From Phaseolus vulgaris (taxonomy: Eukaryota; Streptophyta; Magnoliopsida; Fabales; Fabaceae), in contig NC_023755.2 in NCBI RefSeq assembly GCF_000499845.2, positions 5,400,847 to 5,464,846 of the forward strand: DNA of 64,000 bases, read 5' to 3'. Made by a program: the position numbers and the translations under genes. The notes beneath the pieces are model-generated. The model saw nothing but the letters and a program-made list of their open reading frames with translations. It was not told the DNA's origin and ran no database searches. Below, one piece after another: positions 21,978-32,889 of this stretch; position 1 is the first letter of the stretch, and each line of letters begins with the position of its first letter.

Positions 21978-24654
21978 ATGACTCGCTCAAAGATCACCCC
22001 AAATCCTCCTCCTTCATCACGAAACCCCTCTTCACAAGCACACGACCCACCGCGAGTACGTGGTGCTTCGTCTTCTCAGGCTGAGAGGCCTGCACCTTCC
22101 CGCCCCAACCTGGCCCAGGCTACTCTGCCTGTCACCGGAGGAGCCTCCGTCCCCCCACCAGACTTCAAAAAACTATATCCCTGGGCCAACTCGACCCTGT
22201 TGGGGGAAACATCTTCTGTGAACACTGCTGGGGCAGTTCTGCGACTGACGAAGAGGGATGAACCTCACCAATCATTCCACAAGGAGCACGACGAGAAGAT
22301 GACAGTGCTACCTTGCCCCCCTGGCCTGCCAGTTTGCGCTGACGACAAGGCAAACAACGGCGGACCCTTCTGCTTTGTTTACACAACCCTGTTCAAGAAG
22401 GTGAAACTCAGGTTTCCCTTCACCCGCTTCGAGAGGGAGCTTCTCACTGAGCTCAACATCGCCGCCGCCCAGCTTCATCCCAATAGCTGGGCGTTCGTGC
22501 GAGCGTTCCAAGTCATGTGCGACCACCTGGGGTTGCCAGCATCGGTGGATGTCTTCTTGTTTCTCTTCGAAGCCAAGCACCCAGGAGACCGCCTGTGGGT
22601 AAGCTTGAATGGGATTGCTGGGAGGTCGATCCTCTCCATCTTCCAGCAATCCTATAAAGACTGGAAGGGCAAATTCGTCCAGGTGCGTCCCAATGACAAA
22701 GACGCTTCCTTGCTCGACGGTTTCCCCTTGTATTGGGTAAACAAGGGGAACAAAGAGTCCAAAAGCTGCTTCAGGAGACCCAGAAGTCCTGATAGCATGG
22801 GCGCTTTGGACAGAGATCTCTGTTTTTTCTGGAAGAGTGTGGCAGACGCCAACATCACCTTCCTCACCATCACACTTATCTGCTTCGAGTTCTTCGAGGA
22901 CCAACTCGAAATTCGAATAGGTTAGAACATTTAAATTCTTGTTCTAATACTTACTCCTGTTAACTGTTTCTGGGCGTCTTGTGCGTTGTGCGCGAGACTT
23001 TGGTTTTATTTTTCTGCACCCTTTATCTGCTTTGCTGCGTATTGCCTTATGCATTCATTTTCCCTCTGAACTAACCCTTGCATTTTTGCTCTATGCAGAT
23101 AATATGTTGGGCCAGGGAAAGCTTGCTGAATTAAGGGCGCTCGCCCGAACCCACGGGTTGGCAACGGGTTCCCAAACAGTGCCAAATTCTGTGGTGGAGA
23201 TCGTCGCCGCACAGGGTCGATCGCCACCCAAGAGCCCAGCTCCTTCCGATGTCCAACCCGCCGCTCAACGCAAGAAACTTGTCCTCAAAAGACCCAAGAG
23301 GAAAACTCCCCAAGTAGTCCACGAGGAGGAGGAGGAAGACGACGAGGCCACTGAAGATGGCCTTGTTACGAAGAGGAAGAGGGTGGCACCTTCTTCACCA
23401 TCTGCACCAACCCCTCTTCCAGCATCAACACCGCCATCCACGCCTGCCCCTCCTCCATCATTGCCACCTCCACCAGCTCCTGCTTCACCAGTCCAAGCCA
23501 TTCCATTGGCATCCGCGCCACCTGCGGTTGAGGCCCCCGAGCCAAACTTCATGGAGGACCCACCGAGCGCCTCCACACCTTGTGCAATAGTTGGAGGGGG
23601 TCCTCCTTCAAATGCCTCAGCCGCAGATGTTGCTCCAATCGGGGATGAAGTCGCTCATGACTCTCCAATCTTAATTACTGAGTCCCCGACGTCGCCACCT
23701 CGCCAAGAAGCACTCGCTGAACAGCCAACTAAAGAAGGTGGCGGCGAGAGCCAACAACAGGCCCACCAGGTGCCTCCACCAGCAAGCCTCTCTCTCGAGG
23801 TCACAAGGATGTGGGAGCCTTTTTCTGCTAAACTGAAGATGATGGCAGAAGACTTCCCCACCATTATAACTAGAGCTGTGGAGAGCTCCACCAGGAAGCT
23901 CCAGGACGACCTCTTCAACCTTCGAACTGAGAATAGCACTATGAGGGTTGAGGTGGAGAAGTTGTCCTTCAATCTGACACTCGCGGAGATTGAACACTCC
24001 CGAGTAGAAGATGCGATGAACACCGAGCTCCGGTTGGCGCGCAAGGAGGCCACCGATCTTCGCCACAAGGTGCAGCTTCTGGCTCAAGAGAAGATTGAGC
24101 TGGAAAGCAAGATTGTGCCTTATCGCGTTAAGGTGGCTGACTTAGAGGCCCTAATAAAAACTGACACCGCCAAGGTGAAGAAACTGGAGCAGAGGTCCGC
24201 TGATCGGGAGATCTTCCTGGGAAAGGTGGAAAAGGCGAGGGACGACGCCATGGCTGAGCTTGCCGAGGCCAACAAAGAGAAGGGGAAGATCGCTGCTGAA
24301 TTGGGCCAAGTGCAAGCAGAATCCAAGAAGGTTGCTGAAGACCTTCTCCAGGCTCAAGAAACCAACGAAAAACTCAAGAAGCAAGTCGAAGAGCTGGAGC
24401 AGAAGAATAAGGGGCTGAAGGAACAAACTGAAGAACTCCAGAAACAGATTGAAGAACTTAATCTGAGTTCTGCCCAAATTCTGGCTGCTGGATTCGAGGC
24501 TGCACGGGAACAGTTTGCATGCTTGTTCCCCGATCTGGATCTCAGCATGGTGTCCCTAAACAACGAGGTGGTGGATGGGAAGGTGGTTCCCGTCGAAAGA
24601 CTGATCAATTTCCCCTCATCCACCACCTTTACGCTTTTTCTTTGTATTTTGTAA
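21978..24654 (+). CDS. Antisense accessory protein of the Tat element (PF04195-like, coiled coil), two exons
   Basis: Plus-strand gene inside a minus-strand retrotransposon. The ATG at 21,978 follows a possible leader acceptor. Exon 1 is 21,978-22,920, the intron 22,921-23,098 (GTTAGA...TATGCAG), exon 2 23,099-24,654. The frame is kept (g/at gives Asp), giving 832 residues without a stop. Residues about 1-60 are Ser/Pro-rich. About 130-245 (FTRFERELLTEL, LHPNSWAFVRAFQVMC, DVFLFLFEAK) match what Pfam calls putative gypsy-type transposon (PF04195), by my recognition. Basic clusters near 373-385 and 406-410 could be nuclear localisation signals. Next come a Pro-rich linker and a long heptad coiled coil at about 580-775. 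No catalytic motif is visible, so the function is unknown. Unlike gag-pol it is intact, which suggests youth or selection on the family. Confidence 0.85.
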
Positions 24655-25900
24655 TGAACTTTCTTCTTTTTCTATTTACGTACCCCGAACTGATATTTAC
24701 TTAATGAAATTGCCTTTGTATTCCTTCCTGTAACTTCTTTGCCTGCTTCAACTTCCCTTGCGCAATTTACTTCAGAGAAATAACTTAGTAATTTCGTAGG
24801 CACGATCTTGTACTTAATTGTTTCGAACCATTTCGACTTCGAATAATAATCACATTAACAACTTGTAATCTTAAGGTAATTAACCTTAGCGCAAAATCAC
24901 TCTTCAAGCAACGAACTTTAACTCAACCACTGGCTTAAAACATTTCTTCACCCGATCTGCTTCATCAAAACGGGTCTTTAACTTTCTCGCCACTGTTTGA
25001 ACTTTTCCTGGTCGCCAAAGACTCTTGGCAATATCAGCTCCTTTCTGGCTTCATGCCTTGGCCATTGTTCTTTTATCTGGGGGTAGAGGCGCCTTTCGGA
25101 TCCTTCTCTACCTTCCTGAGCTTCAGAACAAAAGACCGGGTGGCTAGGCGTTCTCCTCGAACCTACCTCAACCACCTTCCAAACTTCGTCCACCCTTAAC
25201 ACCATACTTGAACTCGTTCGAGACGAGAAGGATTTTACCTTGCCTGAACTCGCTCATCGGCGAGAAGGTCTTTAGCTCGCCTGAACTCGCTCATAGGCGA
25301 GAAGGTCTTTTACTTGCCTCTACATTGCCCCGGGGGTTACATCTTCTCGCCCCCAAAAACACTGAGGACTTTTCACTGGTGCCTCTACATTGCCCCAGGG
25401 GTTACATCTCCTCGCCCCCAGAAACACTGAGGACTTTTCGCTCTTCCTCGCCTGCACTCGCTCGACGGCGAGGAGGTCTTTAACTCGCCTCAGGACGCGC
25501 GAGGGCGTTGAGGTCTTTTAGCTGGTGCCTCCGATCGCCGAAAGACGATGAGGACTTAAAACTTTTAACTGGTGCCTCCGATCGCCGAAAGACGACGAGG
25601 ACTTAAAACTTTTAATTGGTGCCTCCGATCGCCGAAAGACGATGAGGACTTAAAACTCTTTAGAAAGCATGCAATATATCTTTAACTTGCCTTAAGCCAC
25701 ATACAAGTGACAAGGTCTTTCTTCAAAACTTTCTGAAAACAACAAGCACGCAATCTAAAACAACTTGTACTTTGAAAACTTCTCTTTATTGGGTGGCCTC
25801 ATTAAAAACCCTCCTTAGGGAAAAAAGAATGCCCCCTTCAAACTGTTTTAACAGAGACATTATAATATAACTTCGTGTTTGTCTTTACTTACAGGGCTTC
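24655..25900. other. Non-coding region between antisense gene and pol
   Basis: Convergent 3' ends of the plus gene and the minus pol frame meet here. The region holds the minisatellites listed separately and no further coding frame. It corresponds to the 3' UTR of the retrotransposon genome. Confidence 0.7.
25225..25663. repeat. Three minisatellite sub-arrays in the Tat 3' UTR
   Basis: (1) About 38-bp unit, GCCTGAACTCGCTCATCGGC plus GAGAAGGTCTTT, two copies at about 25,241-25,316. (2) About 64-bp unit, GCCTCTACATTGCCCCGGGG plus TTACATCTTCTCGCCCCC, two copies at about 25,317-25,441. (3) 47-bp unit starting TGGTGCCTCCGATCGCCGAA, three copies at 25,523, 25,570 and 25,617. All share the phrase GAGGACTT or GAGGTCTTT, so they probably arose from one ancestral unit. 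Tandem repeats in this position are known for Tat/Ogre elements and can seed satellites. Confidence 0.9.
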
Positions 25901-28900
25901 TTAACTGTAATACAACTTCAGGTGCGTGGCGTTCCAAGTGCGAGGAATCGCCCCTCCTTCCAATGTCTCTAATCGGTAGGCGCCGTTCCCGAGCGCCTCG
26001 GTTATTCTGAACGGCCCCGTCCACTTGGGCGACAGCTTATTCTCCATCTCGTACTGGTGGGCTTTCCTCATCACCAGGTCGCCTTCTCTAAACTGTCTTG
26101 GCATCACCTTCGAGTTGTATCTTCGTTCAATCCTTCTCTTCACCGCTTCAGCCTTCAATCTCGCATCTTCCCTGACCTCATCCAGTAGATCCAGGTTCAG
26201 CCTTCTCTCTTCATTCGAGTCTTCCTCTACGAAGTTCTGGAATCTCGGCGAGCTCTCCTGGATCTCCACTGGAATCATTGCGTCGCATCCATAGACCAAG
26301 CTGAACGGGGTCTCATGGGTTCCTGACTGCTCAGTGGTGTGGTACGCCCAGACTATACGGGGTACCTCCTCAGCCCAGCTTCCTTTGGCTTTCTCTAGCC
26401 TTCTCTTCAAACCTCTCAGCAACACCCGATTAGCTGACTCCACCTGGCCATTTGTCTGAGGGTGCTCGACGGATGCAAACACTTGTTGAATTCCAACCCC
26501 CTCGCAAAGCTTCTTCAACAGGTGGCTTGCAAACTGAGTCCCATTGTCCGACACCAGGCGCTTAGGCACACCAAACCGGCACACAATATTCTTCCACACG
26601 AAACCTTCGATCTTGTGTGCGGTGATCTGGGCCACTGGTTCTGCTTCGATCCACTTGGTGAAATACTCAATCGCCACCACCAAGTACTTCATCTGCCTGA
26701 TCGCCAGTGGGAATGGTCCCAGGATGTCGATTCCCCAAGTATGAAACGGCCAAGGGCTGTAGATCGACTTCAACTCCTCGGGAGGCGCTTTGTGCCAATC
26801 GGCGTGCTGTTGGCATTGTTTGCAACACTGGGCATACTTCTTGCAATCTTCTCTCATCGATGGCCAGTAGTACCCTGCACGGAGAGTCCTAGCGGCCAGA
26901 GCTCGACCCCCGACGTGGCTTCCGCATATACCTTCGTGGAGCTCTGCCATGATTCTCGTGCACTTCTCGCCATGTACGCATTTCAGGAGTGGGTGAGTGA
27001 ACCCAAACCTGTACAGATCGTCATCAATCAATGTGTACTTGCTAGAATTTTTCTTTACCTTCCTAGCCTCTGTCGGATCCAGTGGGAGAAGGCCATCTGC
27101 CAGGCATCGCTTGTATTGTGTTATCCAGGTGTCTGGCTCATGGATAGCGCAGACCTGCGTCATGTTCACCTTCTCTCCTCGACATGCTCTAATTCTCGGC
27201 GATCTCAAAGTTTCTTGCGTCAGGGACTTATGACTTCTCGCTGCTTTCTCCGTCGACTTGCTTATCTGAAGAACCAGGTGATCTGCCACAAATGCTCTCG
27301 GCGTTTTCAGAGTTTCTTGAATCACCGTCCTCTGTCTACCCCCCTTGCCTGAACTGGCGAGCTTAGCTAGCAAGTCAGCTCGGGCATTCTGCTCTCTGGG
27401 CACATGCACCACTTCAAAGGAGGCAAAGGAACTCTTCAATTCCTGCACATACTCTAAATAAGCCGCCATTTGTGGATCTTTAGCCTGGAACTCGCCTGTG
27501 ACTTGCCCTGTGACTAGCAGCGAGTCACTCTTAGCCATTAGCACCCTGGCTCCCATCTCTTTGGCCAGCAAAATCCCGGCGATCAGCGCCTCATATTCTG
27601 CTTGATTGTTACTGGCTTTGAAGGCAAATCTCAAAGATTGTTCGATCAGCACTCCGTTGGGTCCTTCCAAAATGACTCCAGCACCGCTACCCTGCTGGTT
27701 CGACAATCCATCCACCGAGAGCACCCAACGGAAGTCGTCCCCTTCAACTCGTGTCGCCTCAGATGAGAGCTCAACCACGAAATCTGCAAAGATTTGCCCC
27801 TTGATCGGGCCTCGGAGCTCATATTTAATATCAAACTCTGACAATTCTACTGCCCACTTCACCATCCTTCCCGCAACGTCAGGCTTCTTCAAGACCTTCT
27901 GGATGGGCAGGTCAGTCATCACTAGTATGGTGAAACTATGGAAATAGTGGCGCAACCTCCTCACCGAAAATACCACAGCCAGCGCAGCCTTTTCCAGGGC
28001 CTGATATCTCGTTTCGGGGCCCTGCAACACCTTACAAACAAAATAAATAGGCTTTTGAGCCTGATCTTGATCTTGGGCGAGCACCGCCCTCTCAGTTACA
28101 GCAAAATACAACCTGAGAGGGGTTCCCACCAGCGGTTTGCACAAAACCGGCGGGCTCGCCAGATACTCCTTCAGCTTGACGAAGGCTTCCTCGCACTCCT
28201 TCGTCCAAGCAAACTTGTTATTACGCCTCAAGCACTGAAAATAGGGATGACCCTTTTCTCCACTAGCTGACACGAAGCGAGACAGGGCTGCCATCCGACC
28301 TGTTAGCTGTTGAACTTCCTTCACCGTAGCTGGGCTCCTCATCGCCAAGATGGCGGCACACTTATCAGGGTTGGCCTCTATGCCTCTTTCAGTCAAGAGG
28401 AAACCCAAAAACTTTCCAGCCTCCACGCCGAAAATACATTTCTCTGGATTCAGCTTCAGTCTGAACTTGGCGATCGTCGTGAACAATTCTTCCAAGTCTG
28501 CAACGTGCTTGCTCTTTTCTGGCGAGGTCACGACCATGTCATCGACGTACGCTTGCACGTTCCTTCCCAGCATTGGTGCAAGTACTCAATCCATCAACCT
28601 CTGGTACGTGGCTCCCGCGTTCTTCAGCCCAAACGGCATCACCTTGTAGCAGTAGCACGATCTCTCCGTCATGAAGGTTGTCTTATCTTCATCCATGGGA
28701 TGCATCTTGATCTGATTATACCCCGAGAAGGCATCCAGGAAGCTCAACAACTTACACCCTGCGGCACTATCTACCAGGGCGTCTATGCTTGGTAAAGGAT
28801 ATGAATCCTTCGGGCAAGCCTTGTTCAGGTCAGTGAAATCGACGCACATGCGCCATTTCCCATTACTCTTCTTCACCAGCACGACATTTGCCAGCCATTC

Positions 28901-29128
28901 AGGGTACTGGACTTCCCTGATGTGGCCTGCAGCGAGGAGTTTCTGTGTTTCGTCCCTGATCGCCTGCCTCCTCTCCTCGTTAAACTTTCTTCTAATTTGT
29001 CGCACTGGTCTCACCAAGTTGTCCATCGCCAGGTGATTGCACAAGAAGTCGGGATCGATCCCGGGCATGTCCGAAGCGGACCATGCAAACGCGTCCAGAT
29101 GCCGCTCAATCACCTTTGCGATCTGGTC
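25901..29128 (-). pseudogene. Tat pol: reverse transcriptase, two RNase H domains, integrase; one internal stop
   Basis: Minus-strand polyprotein that copies RNA to DNA and integrates it. The N-terminal RT part (29,113-28,589) has WRMCVDFTDLNKACPKDSYP and the FGLKNAGATYQRLMD block. A TGA at 28,588-28,586 interrupts it in frame. The remaining 890-codon frame (from 28,573) holds the YVDD active site at residues 9-12, a gypsy RNase H (about 150-270), and a second RNase H with D288, E326, D350 and D400. The integrase zinc finger is H546, H553, C584, C587, and the catalytic triad D616, D676, E712 (HPQTNGQVE). The TGA falls where an arginine-type codon would become TGA by C-to-T change; that is inference. 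Apart from the stop, all catalytic residues are present. No chromodomain is seen. Confidence 0.93.
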
Positions 29129-31042
29129 CTAGAGCTCAACCTCCAGGGATCTTCCCAGCTTGAAGATTTTTCCCCCGATTTCTCTCTCGAGCCACTGCTT
29201 GACGGGTTTTGGTCTGGTTTCTCTGGCGATCACCGCCCTGGCGATTCCCAGCTCTCTCGCTTCCTCAGGGCGATTCCTTGCCTCTTCCTCCTCCAGACCG
29301 GCGTTCCCCTCCCCCAGCTCAGCGTCCACCATCTCCACGTCCCTACCGGCGGTCTCTTCTGTTACCGTCGATCTGGGCTTCACACCAGGGGGCGGGGTGG
29401 TTGTTACATAACTCACCGATCTCTTGTTTTTCAGGCTATTCTCATAGCACTTCTTCGCTTCCTTCTGATCGGATTTGATGGTGATAACCACCCCCTCCAT
29501 AGACGGCAACTTCACCTTCATGTGCCGGGTCAACGGTATGGCACCTATCCTGTTGAGCGTGGGTCTTCCCAACAGGATGTTGTATGCTGAAGGAGCGTTT
29601 ACAACCAGATATTTGATTTTTTCCGTTCTTGAACCCGCCACATCTGTAAACGTTGTCCTTAATTCTATGTACCCCCTGACCTCCACCTGGTCACCAGCGA
29701 AACCATACAAACACCCTCCATAGGGCCTCAACTGGTCAAGGGGCAGCTCCAACTGCGTGAAAGTCGGCCAAAACATCACATCTGCCGAGCTTCCTTGGTC
29801 CACTAGCACCCTGTGGACCTTTCTTCCTGCTGTTATCAGCGAAATTACTATGGGATCGTTGTCATGAGGCACAACATCTCGGAGATCTTGCTTGGTGAAT
29901 GTAATATCCACTTCCGGCGAGTGGTCTTCAAACATATCCACCGTCATCACAGACCTCGCGTACCTCTTCCTCTGTGATGCGGTGCATCCACCTCCTGAGA
30001 AACCCCCTGCAATGGTGTGGATCTCTCCATGCGTGGGCATCTCGTGCTGCTGAGCCTCAGCACATGCTGGTTGGGAGCTCGACGCGCCCCCCGTCCTTCT
30101 ATCCAGCAAATAGTCGTTTAGGAACCCGCTCTTAACCAGATCGTCGAGCTGGTATCCTAATGCTAAGCACGAGTCCACTGTATGGCCAAAGCCCTGGTGG
30201 AACTCACACCAGGCGTCTGGCTTTGGTCCCAACACCTTGTCGCCCACCTTTTCTGGCGCCTTCAACCTAGCGGATATATTGGGAATGGCGATTAGATCTG
30301 CCAATCCCATGACAAACTTGTGCTTAGGCGGGCGATTGTATTCCCGGCGTGCTGGTTGCTGGCGTCCTTGGCCCCTGCCCTTGTTCTTCCTTGGATCATA
30401 AGGATGGCGAGTCCTCTGATCCCTTCTGGCCGCCGCTGTCTCCAGCACCCTCTGCGGCTGGATCCTGGTCTGGGCGCGTGGCCTAGTGGGGGCCACGCTT
30501 CCTCTCTTCTCGGCGACTTCACTCTCGTCGGCGATGTGGGCCACCGCAAGTCGCCTAACCTCAGCAAACGTGGTGGGGTGTGCCCTGATCAACGCCTCGC
30601 AGAATGGTCCCGGCAGCACGCCCTTCTTAAATGCATAGACTAGCATTTCTTCATCTTTGGCCGGCGATCTGACCATCTGCGCCCCAAAGCGATTTAGGTA
30701 GTCCCTGAGGGACTCTCCCTGATACTGCCTTATATCAAACAGGTCGTAAGACACCCTGGGCGGTGCCTTATTCACGATGTACTGCTCGACGAAAATCTTC
30801 GAGAACTGCTGAAAACTGGTTATGTGGCCATTAGGCAGGCTCACAAACCATTCCAGCGCCGTTCCCTGGAGCGTGCTCACGAACATCTTGCAGTATACGG
30901 CGTTTGATCCCCTTGACAGCATCATCTGCGTATGGAACGTAGTGAGATGAGCTTCAGGATCCTCCACGCCGGTAAAGACAGCCTTAACAGGTACCACACT
31001 CGTAAGAATAGGCGTGTCAGTAATCGCCTGAACGAAAGGCAT
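29129..31042 (-). CDS. Tat gag and protease
   Basis: 637-codon minus frame; it stays open a little upstream of the 31,042 ATG. Residues about 1-175 are the retrotransposon gag capsid domain (FTGVEDPEAHLTTFHTQM, then LRDYLNRFG). A short cysteine/histidine knuckle sits at C279, H282, H287, C292. The aspartic protease motif VLVDQGSSAD has its Asp at 415, and YNILLGRPTLNRIGAI follows at 487-502. The frame ends at a TAG (29,131-29,129), and pol continues in the same frame directly after it. The stop is either a nonsense mutation or a read-through site. The normal N-terminus of gag is in another frame (31,329-31,066). Confidence 0.9.
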   Translation of the reverse strand: MPFVQAITDTPILTSVVPVKAVFTGVEDPEAHLTTFHTQMMLSRGSNAVYCKMFVSTLQGTALEWFVSLPNGHITSFQQFSKIFVEQYIVNKAPPRVSYDLFDIRQYQGESLRDYLNRFGAQMVRSPAKDEEMLVYAFKKGVLPGPFCEALIRAHPTTFAEVRRLAVAHIADESEVAEKRGSVAPTRPRAQTRIQPQRVLETAAARRDQRTRHPYDPRKNKGRGQGRQQPARREYNRPPKHKFVMGLADLIAIPNISARLKAPEKVGDKVLGPKPDAWCEFHQGFGHTVDSCLALGYQLDDLVKSGFLNDYLLDRRTGGASSSQPACAEAQQHEMPTHGEIHTIAGGFSGGGCTASQRKRYARSVMTVDMFEDHSPEVDITFTKQDLRDVVPHDNDPIVISLITAGRKVHRVLVDQGSSADVMFWPTFTQLELPLDQLRPYGGCLYGFAGDQVEVRGYIELRTTFTDVAGSRTEKIKYLVVNAPSAYNILLGRPTLNRIGAIPLTRHMKVKLPSMEGVVITIKSDQKEAKKCYENSLKNKRSVSYVTTTPPPGVKPRSTVTEETAGRDVEMVDAELGEGNAGLEEEEARNRPEEARELGIARAVIARETRPKPVKQWLEREIGGKIFKLGRSLEVEL

Positions 31043-31065
31043 AGGGAAAACACGAGGCGGCGTCG

Positions 31066-31329
31066 ACGCGCGACCTCCTCAGCAATAGGACGCCCTTGCT
31101 GCTCCTGAAGAGCTTGACGCAGCTCCTCAGTCACCTTGCTAAGCTCATCATTCCTGGCCCGAGAGGCGGCCAGGTCCTCGTGCATTCTCGCCTGTTCTAT
31201 GCGCGAGGCTTCCACAGTTGCCTGCAACGAGCACATAATCTCTGCCATCTGCGCCATGGTCATGGCGGCGACGCCTTCAGCAGCGACGGGCGCAACTGGA
31301 CTTGAACGATTGCTTCTCATTTTTCTCAT
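31066..31329 (-). pseudogene. Tat gag N-terminus, frameshifted from the rest
   Basis: From ATG 31,329 (or 31,320) this frame encodes a coiled-coil-like N-terminus (MAQMAEIMCSLQATVEASRI, then a Glu/Arg-rich stretch ending in the EEQ/QEQQGRP region). Around 31,060-31,085 the gag sequence continues in a different frame (PPRVFPMPFVQAI), which shows an indel of one base lost or two gained. An alternative is that translation starts only at 31,042, leaving this as a separate small protein. Confidence 0.65.
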
Positions 31330-31740
31330 GAAACTTGGCGAATCACAGAATGCAGCGAACAACACTTACTTCAGCTACGATCGATTCAGCGATCAATCGG
31401 AAAAAACTGCGCGTAATTCCGCAAGAAAACTAAAGAACACCGCGAACCTTCAAAGAAACATGCAACTCCACCAGAAACCACCGCTTCTCCCACGGATAAC
31501 CAAACGAGCGAAAGAACTCAAACTCCACCGAACAAATCACGCGAAAACAGCAGAAAACTTCACTTCACCAGACAAAAATCCAAACGAACGGTGGAAAACG
31601 CGAAAACACCGAACAAATCTCAAACGAACAGCGAACGGTGGTTGCACCAGCACACAACCACGCAGAAAACCACAAAAACCTCCAAGAACTCACGCTGTGG
31701 ATGGGAACAGGTTTTACACGGCCCCACGGTGGGCGCCTGA
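31330..31740 (-). other. 5' leader of the Tat element with primer-binding site
   Basis: On minus, the 5' LTR ends GGCAGGATCA and is followed by TCAGGCGCCCACCGTGGGG (31,740-31,722), the GGCGCC...GTGGGG type of primer site seen in plant gypsy elements. I cannot assign the tRNA. The remaining ~380 bp has no coding frame of note. Confidence 0.6.
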
Positions 31741-32559
31741 TGATCCTGCCTGTTGACCAGAACGTTGGAACCTGCCTCGTCAAAGGATCGACGTGTGCAC
31801 CGCTTCAAACCTCCGTCCTTCTTCAAGATCCACCTCAAGAACCTGCAAAAGAACAGAGCGGCGCCGCTGCGGCCGATCGCACTCCAACGCCCAAGTCAGT
31901 GACCGAACCACCAAATACTAAGAGCAAGAACACTCTAAAACTCTCAAGGAACCGTGCAATGTTCTCTCTCACAGTATGCTCAAGAACTCGCAAGCGTAAA
32001 GAGTATAATCTGAACGTGCGTACCTCAAAAGTTCGTTGGGGAACCCTTAAATACCTGGTTACTTTCTCTCTCCTGGCAGTTACAGACTTGGACACGTGGC
32101 TCGCATCCAGTCGTACACGTGCCATCATCCGGAGCCTCCTTGACTTGGGCGCTGCTTCTAACTCTCTTTTTGGCTAAGTTACTTATGCATGGTACTGCCC
32201 AGTGCATAGCTAACTTGGGAGTGCGATCTCTACTGGAACTGGCGAGTTAGGGTGCTTTCGTACACCTTCCCTGTGGTCTCGCCGGCCGCCTTCATAATCT
32301 GCACCACCTTCATCTCTGGCGATGTGCTTGCTCTGGCGATCTCCAATCATTTGGTCGCCTGAGTTTACATCTGGCGACTTCATCTTTAACCCGGTGATCG
32401 CCGGTTCTGGTATGCTGGAGATCGGAACACGCCAACTTAATAATTGGCGACTTCACGAGCCCCCCGACTTCCTCTTCTTCTGTCAACCTGGCACCTTGTC
32501 AACACGCCCATACCGTAGCTGGATGCCACGTCATCACTTCCGACTGCCAGGGCGGTACA
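31741..32559 (-). repeat. 5' LTR of the Tat element
   Basis: 819 bp, TGTACCGCC to GGATCA on minus, followed outward by the AATAA duplication. A TATA-like GTATTTAAGG (minus, near 32,046-32,055) is a candidate promoter for the genomic transcript. Confidence 0.95.
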
Positions 32560-32889
32560 AATAAATAGGGATTTAAAACCTCTTTCTTCTATAATTAATA
32601 TTTTGTTTAGAAGAGACACCTCAAAAATGGAAGTTTGCTTCCTGCAACTGATCAATTATGACGGGCACACGACGAATTTTTAAAACTCCAATTGTGCCCT
32701 TCTCTTCTTCACTTTGAAAAATATTGTATGGTGAGGTAGAGGAAGTTCATTGTTGTGTGAAGCTTTGGTTTGAGCTGCAAAAGAGGAGGTTATATTCATG
32801 GTTGTGCACGGACATTCAGTGTAAGCTTCATTTGCCAAATTATTGAGGTAAGTAATCAATTTTCAGTCGTTTCTGTTTTTTCGTTCGAG

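Larger units (their letters stand above)
20570..32559 (-). mobile_element. Full-length Ty3/gypsy retrotransposon, Tat lineage, with antisense gene
   Basis: 11,990 bp bounded by a perfect 5-bp duplication AATAA (20,565-20,569 and 32,560-32,564). LTRs of 819 bp at both ends run TGTACCGCC...GGCAGGATCA on the minus strand. By eye the two LTRs differ at about 5 positions (0.6%), implying a very recent insertion, about 0.2-0.3 My if a rate of 1.3e-8 per site per year is assumed. Order on minus: 5' LTR, primer site, gag, protease, RT, RNase H, second RNase H, integrase, minisatellite region, antisense gene, polypurine tract, 3' LTR. The second RNase H, the repeat-rich 3' region and the antisense extra gene are features described for the plant Tat/Ogre group. 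This copy has one frameshift and two in-frame stops in gag-pol. Confidence 0.95.

Noticed and set aside
22308..22904. 198-codon minus-strand frame opposite the antisense gene
   Set aside because: Shadow of the plus-strand coding exon caused by its GC-rich codon use; no domain and no splice support.
21978..24654. The antisense gene as an ordinary host gene
   Set aside because: It lies wholly between pol and the 3' LTR inside a single AATAA-bounded element and has a transposon-associated domain, so it is treated as element-encoded.
26462..27352. 296-codon plus-strand frame opposite integrase
   Set aside because: Shadow of pol; integrase and RNase H motifs are on minus.
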